Assembly: GCF_044466355.1 (NCBI RefSeq)
Contig: NZ_JBITMQ010000010.1
Location: 301,713 to 365,712, forward strand
DNA from: Actinophytocola sp044466355
GTDB lineage: Bacteria; Actinomycetota; Actinomycetes; Mycobacteriales; Pseudonocardiaceae
Length of the DNA: 64,000 nucleotides
Direction of reading: 5' to 3'
The position numbers and the translations under genes were made by a program. Shown here one piece after another: positions 61,861-64,000 of the stretch. Each line of letters starts with the position of its first letter. Position 1 is the first letter of the stretch. The notes under the pieces were generated by a model. The model worked only from the letters and a program-made list of their open reading frames with translations, searched no databases and was not told where the DNA came from.

Positions 61861-62361
61861 GTGGACCTGGTGACCCGCACCCGCCGGTTGCTCGAGTCGG
61901 CGAAGTACCTGTCGCTGGCGACCGTGTCGACCGAGGAACAGCCGTGGTCGGCGGTGCTGCAGTACGCGTGGCTCGCCGACCCGCTGCGGTTCCTGTTCGG
62001 GTCGGCGGTGCGGTCCCGGCACAGCACCGACGTCAGCACCCGGCCGCAGGTCGCGGGTTCGCTGTTCGTGGCGGGCGGGGACCTGCTCGCCGTCGACGGG
62101 GCACAGTTCTCTGGCACGTGCCGGGAGCTGTCCCCTGCCGAGGTGGCCGAACACCACGCGACGTTCTACGACGCCGTGCTGCCGGACGCGCGTGACCGTG
62201 CCGAGTGGACGTTGCCGGTGTCGCTGCTCGTGCCACCCGCACCGCACCGGGTGTACGTCGTCGAGGTGGAGCAGTGGTGGCTCGTCGACACGAGCACGTG
62301 GGTGGAGGACCGCATCGACAGACGGGTCGAGGTACCGCTGGCAGACCTGGCCGACTTGTAG
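61861..62361 (+). CDS. Pyridoxamine-5-phosphate-oxidase-fold protein
   Basis: 166 residues from the GTG at 61861. RRLLESAKYLSLATVSTEEQPWSAVLQYAW at the start and PLRFLFGSAVRSRHSTDVSTRPQVAGSLFVAG are the split-barrel flavin/F420-binding PPOX pattern. Function unspecified in this family (reductase, oxidase or cofactor binding). Co-transcribed with the truncated P450-like ORF. A P450 and a PPOX-type protein side by side suggest that a fuller oxidative module once stood here. Confidence 0.85.
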   Translation: MDLVTRTRRLLESAKYLSLATVSTEEQPWSAVLQYAWLADPLRFLFGSAVRSRHSTDVSTRPQVAGSLFVAGGDLLAVDGAQFSGTCRELSPAEVAEHHATFYDAVLPDARDRAEWTLPVSLLVPPAPHRVYVVEVEQWWLVDTSTWVEDRIDRRVEVPLADLADL

Positions 62362-62398
62362 CTGGGCCGCCGTCACGCGACCCCATCAGCACCCGCAA

Positions 62399-62423
62399 CG
62401 CACCGAAGGGGTCCTTCAGTGCG
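62399..62423 (-). terminator. Hairpin overlapping the end of the MOSC gene
   Basis: Eleven-base arms (62399-62409 and 62413-62423) with a three-base loop; G-U paired on the minus strand. The MOSC stop codon lies inside the right arm. It probably ends leftward transcription. Similar short GAAGG...CCTTC elements recur between genes in Pseudonocardiales (from memory). Confidence 0.5.
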
Positions 62424-63078
62424 TCGGCGCGTTCAGGCGGCGGCGGACTCGGGCCAGGTCCTCCTCCGGCAGCGCGTCCGCCACCAGCAGGCGGGGCAGC
62501 AGCTCCGGTTCGGCGGTCAGCGCGCGGAACGCCAGCGCGACCGTCACGTCGTGCTCCGGCCGGGACTCCACCGTGAGCACGTCCCCCGGGCTGATCTCGC
62601 CGGGTTCGAGCACGCGCAGGTAGGCACCCGGCTCGGCGGCCGCCGTGAACGTCTTGATCCACCCGCGGTCGGCCATCCACCCCTGGAACGTGCCGCACGG
62701 GATCCGGGGGCAGGACACCTCCAGCAGCACCTCCGCGCCGATCCGCCAGCGTTCGCCGATCAGCGCGGCGTCCACGTCGATGCCGAGCGTGGTCAGGTTC
62801 TCCCCGAACCCCCCGTCCGCCAACGGTTTGCCGAGGCGCGCGGCCCAGCGGTCGAGGGCCTCACGGGCGTAGGCGTACACCGCCTGGTCGTCGCCGCCGT
62901 GGTGCTCGATGTCGTAGACGCGGTCGCCGGCCAGGCCGACCGCGCCGGTGCCCTTCGGCCCCGGGGCGCGCACCGCGACCGGGCCGGGCACCGGGCGTTT
63001 GTCGATGCCGGTGGTACCCGTCGGCTTCCACGGGTTCGCGCGCGGCACACCGACGTTCACGGACAGGACGAGGGACAT
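62416..63078 (-). CDS. MOSC-domain protein (YiiM-like)
   Basis: 220 residues from the ATG at 63078. GTGAVGLAGDRVYDIEHHGGDDQAVYAYAREAL and FGENLTTLGIDVDAALIGERWRIG are the YiiM-type MOSC signature; CPRIPCGTFQGWM carries the conserved Cys. YiiM enzymes use molybdenum cofactor to reduce N-hydroxylated compounds. It is transcribed leftward, 10 bases after the TenA-like gene. Confidence 0.92.
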   Translation of the reverse strand: MSLVLSVNVGVPRANPWKPTGTTGIDKRPVPGPVAVRAPGPKGTGAVGLAGDRVYDIEHHGGDDQAVYAYAREALDRWAARLGKPLADGGFGENLTTLGIDVDAALIGERWRIGAEVLLEVSCPRIPCGTFQGWMADRGWIKTFTAAAEPGAYLRVLEPGEISPGDVLTVESRPEHDVTVALAFRALTAEPELLPRLLVADALPEEDLARVRRRLNAPTH

Positions 63079-63088
63079 GTCGCCGAGA

Positions 63089-63736
63089 CTAGGCGATCCC
63101 TTCCGCGAGAGCATCCCAAAAAGCGGTCTCCAGCCCGGCGACGATCCGGGCGGTGCGGACGGCCTCGTCGGGGTCCTCGCCGTTCGCCAGACCGGCGGCC
63201 AGGACCTCGCCCGCCTGGTCCAGCAGCTCCCCCGGGGTCTCCGCGAAGAACAGGAAGTGGCCGACGGCCTTCTCCGACATGCCGTAACGACCGCGCAGCG
63301 CGGCCGCCACCCGGGCGTACGTGTCCCCGGAGTCGTCCACGTTGGCCAGCAGCGCCAACGCCATCGCGCCACTGGACCCGTGCACGGCCACCTGTGTCAG
63401 GTACGCGGGATAGGCCTGCGCGAGCGGCAGCGGCTCGTACGCCGCCAGCTCCGCCGCGCTCATGCCGACCGCCGACGTGAAGTCCCCCAGCAGACGCAAA
63501 GCCTCCGCCTCGCCCTGGGCGAGCGTCAGGAACAGGTCGCCCGCCGGCGGGGCCGGGAAGCGTGACGCGAGCAGTGCCTGGCTGCGCTGGTCGCTCGTGA
63601 CCAGCCGGGTCAGCTCCGCGGCCAGCCACCGCAACCGCTCCTCCGGCACCGTGCCCGCCTCGAGGAGGTCGACGAACCGGTTCCCGGTCGCCTGCTTGGC
63701 GATCTCGGTCTTCGCGCGCGTCACGATGTCGCCCAT
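63089..63736 (-). CDS. TenA/heme-oxygenase-fold-like helical protein
   Basis: 215 residues from the ATG at 63736; the open frame reaches 63850 without a better site. All-helical, with RWLAAELTRLVTSDQRSQALLASRFP, YPAYLTQVAVHGSSGAMALALLANV and VGHFLFFAETPGELLDQAGEVL. This fits TENA/THI-4 or heme-oxygenase-like bundles, but the catalytic Cys of TenA is not visible. Function unknown. It is first in a two-gene transcript with the MOSC gene and has a possible metalloregulator site upstream. Confidence 0.65.
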   Translation of the reverse strand: MGDIVTRAKTEIAKQATGNRFVDLLEAGTVPEERLRWLAAELTRLVTSDQRSQALLASRFPAPPAGDLFLTLAQGEAEALRLLGDFTSAVGMSAAELAAYEPLPLAQAYPAYLTQVAVHGSSGAMALALLANVDDSGDTYARVAAALRGRYGMSEKAVGHFLFFAETPGELLDQAGEVLAAGLANGEDPDEAVRTARIVAGLETAFWDALAEGIA

Positions 63737-63865
63737 ACGGGTATATGAGCACCGGATATCAGGGGGCGTCCAGGCGCGCGAGTCAGGTGCGAGTTCATTA
63801 CCAGCGCAGTGCAAGGAGTTCTTGTCAGGGTCAAGAGGAATCCCGTACAACCGGTTTCATACCCA

Positions 63866-63880
63866 TACCCCCATGGGGTA
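63866..63880. promoter_or_regulatory. Candidate CsoR/DUF156-type operator
   Basis: TACCCC-CAT-GGGGTA is a dyad with 6-base arms of the ATACCCC/GGGGTAT kind bound by CsoR-family copper or formaldehyde sensors. It lies 130 bases upstream of the TenA-like start, in a region that also holds a second ATACCC (63859-63864). No CsoR-type gene is in the window. Confidence 0.35.
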
Positions 63881-63931
63881 CCATCAGCCCAACGCGAAGC
63901 AGCCACGAAAGACATCCCAGGAGCTTGAATG

Positions 63932-64000
63932 TCAAGCCGCAACCGAGTTGACGTGATGCGACCAGGCGGTTGTTTCGTCGTAGCGGGTGCCGGTTTTGAG
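63932..64000 (-). mobile_element. Possible transposase C-terminus at right edge
   Basis: The minus frame from the window edge reads LKTGTRYDETTAWSHHV... to a TGA at 63934-63932. RYDETTA recalls the TRYDKTA box near the C-terminus of IS5-type transposases. Only 22 codons are visible and the match is short, so this is a weak call. Confidence 0.25.

Overview
The window is very GC-rich, uses GTG and TTG starts freely, packs genes with four-base stop/start overlaps, and encodes mycothiol-type enzymes, SARP regulators, an ECF42-type sigma factor and many TetR, NarL and STAS regulators. This points to a filamentous actinomycete; gene styles resemble Pseudonocardiales (Lentzea, Saccharothrix, Actinosynnema, Amycolatopsis). 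That placement is an inference from protein style, not a search result. I saw no rRNA, tRNA or CRISPR array.

Layout. 1-8.4 kb: a specialised-metabolism-like block, with a leftward operon (DUF5987-type protein, GMC oxidoreductase, unknown protein, FAD enzyme, a partial gene), a divergent AraC regulator, a DUF1702-type protein, a SARP activator and a flavin reductase preceded by a 12-codon leader ORF. 8.4-12.6 kb: mycothiol-type enzymes, a TetR regulator, and an AroH chorismate mutase next to a DAHP synthase. 12.6-26 kb: regulation and housekeeping, namely a kinase/pseudokinase/NarL regulator triad, a pseudouridine synthase, BlaI plus M56 peptidase, a secreted hydrolase, a homopolymer-filled inverted repeat that looks like a sequencing artefact, a CBS protein, an ion transporter, a universal stress protein, a DGPF protein with its ECF42-like sigma factor, a TetR/membrane-protein pair and a STAS protein. 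26-34 kb: a secreted subtilase, a YbaB-like pair, an HTH-NACHT-membrane NTPase and a secreted DUF6351-like protein.

36-48 kb is the most interesting part. A ten-gene rightward operon encodes an ornithine-cyclodeaminase-like protein, a stand-alone adenylation enzyme, a carrier protein, an ectoine-synthase homologue without ectA or ectB nearby, an acyl-CoA-dehydrogenase-type flavoenzyme, a transglutaminase-like protein, a TrpB2-like PLP enzyme, an EamA exporter, an Asp/Glu-racemase/maleate-isomerase-like protein and an NmrA-like protein. A large AfsR-type SARP regulator lies convergent at its end. The intergenic region in front of the operon carries two oppositely oriented arrays of four heptamers at an exact 11-bp period, the classic layout of SARP operators. 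One faces the operon. The other faces a 50-codon gene for a small secreted peptide, at nearly the same distance from its start codon. I read this as an undescribed, SARP-controlled pathway in which a carrier-bound amino acid is oxidised and possibly cyclised.

34-36 kb and 48-58 kb: glycosyltransferases and a nine-gene leftward operon for nucleotide-activated heptose (GmhB, GmhA, two HldE-type bifunctional enzymes, two GT9 and one GT4 glycosyltransferase, an SDR and an aldehyde dehydrogenase). The amino-acid operon sits between the two glycan blocks as if inserted there. 58-64 kb: a Vms1/eRF1-like protein, a ClpC-like ATPase, a truncated P450-like ORF, a pyridoxamine-oxidase-fold protein, a MOSC protein, a TenA-like protein and a possible transposase tail at the right edge.
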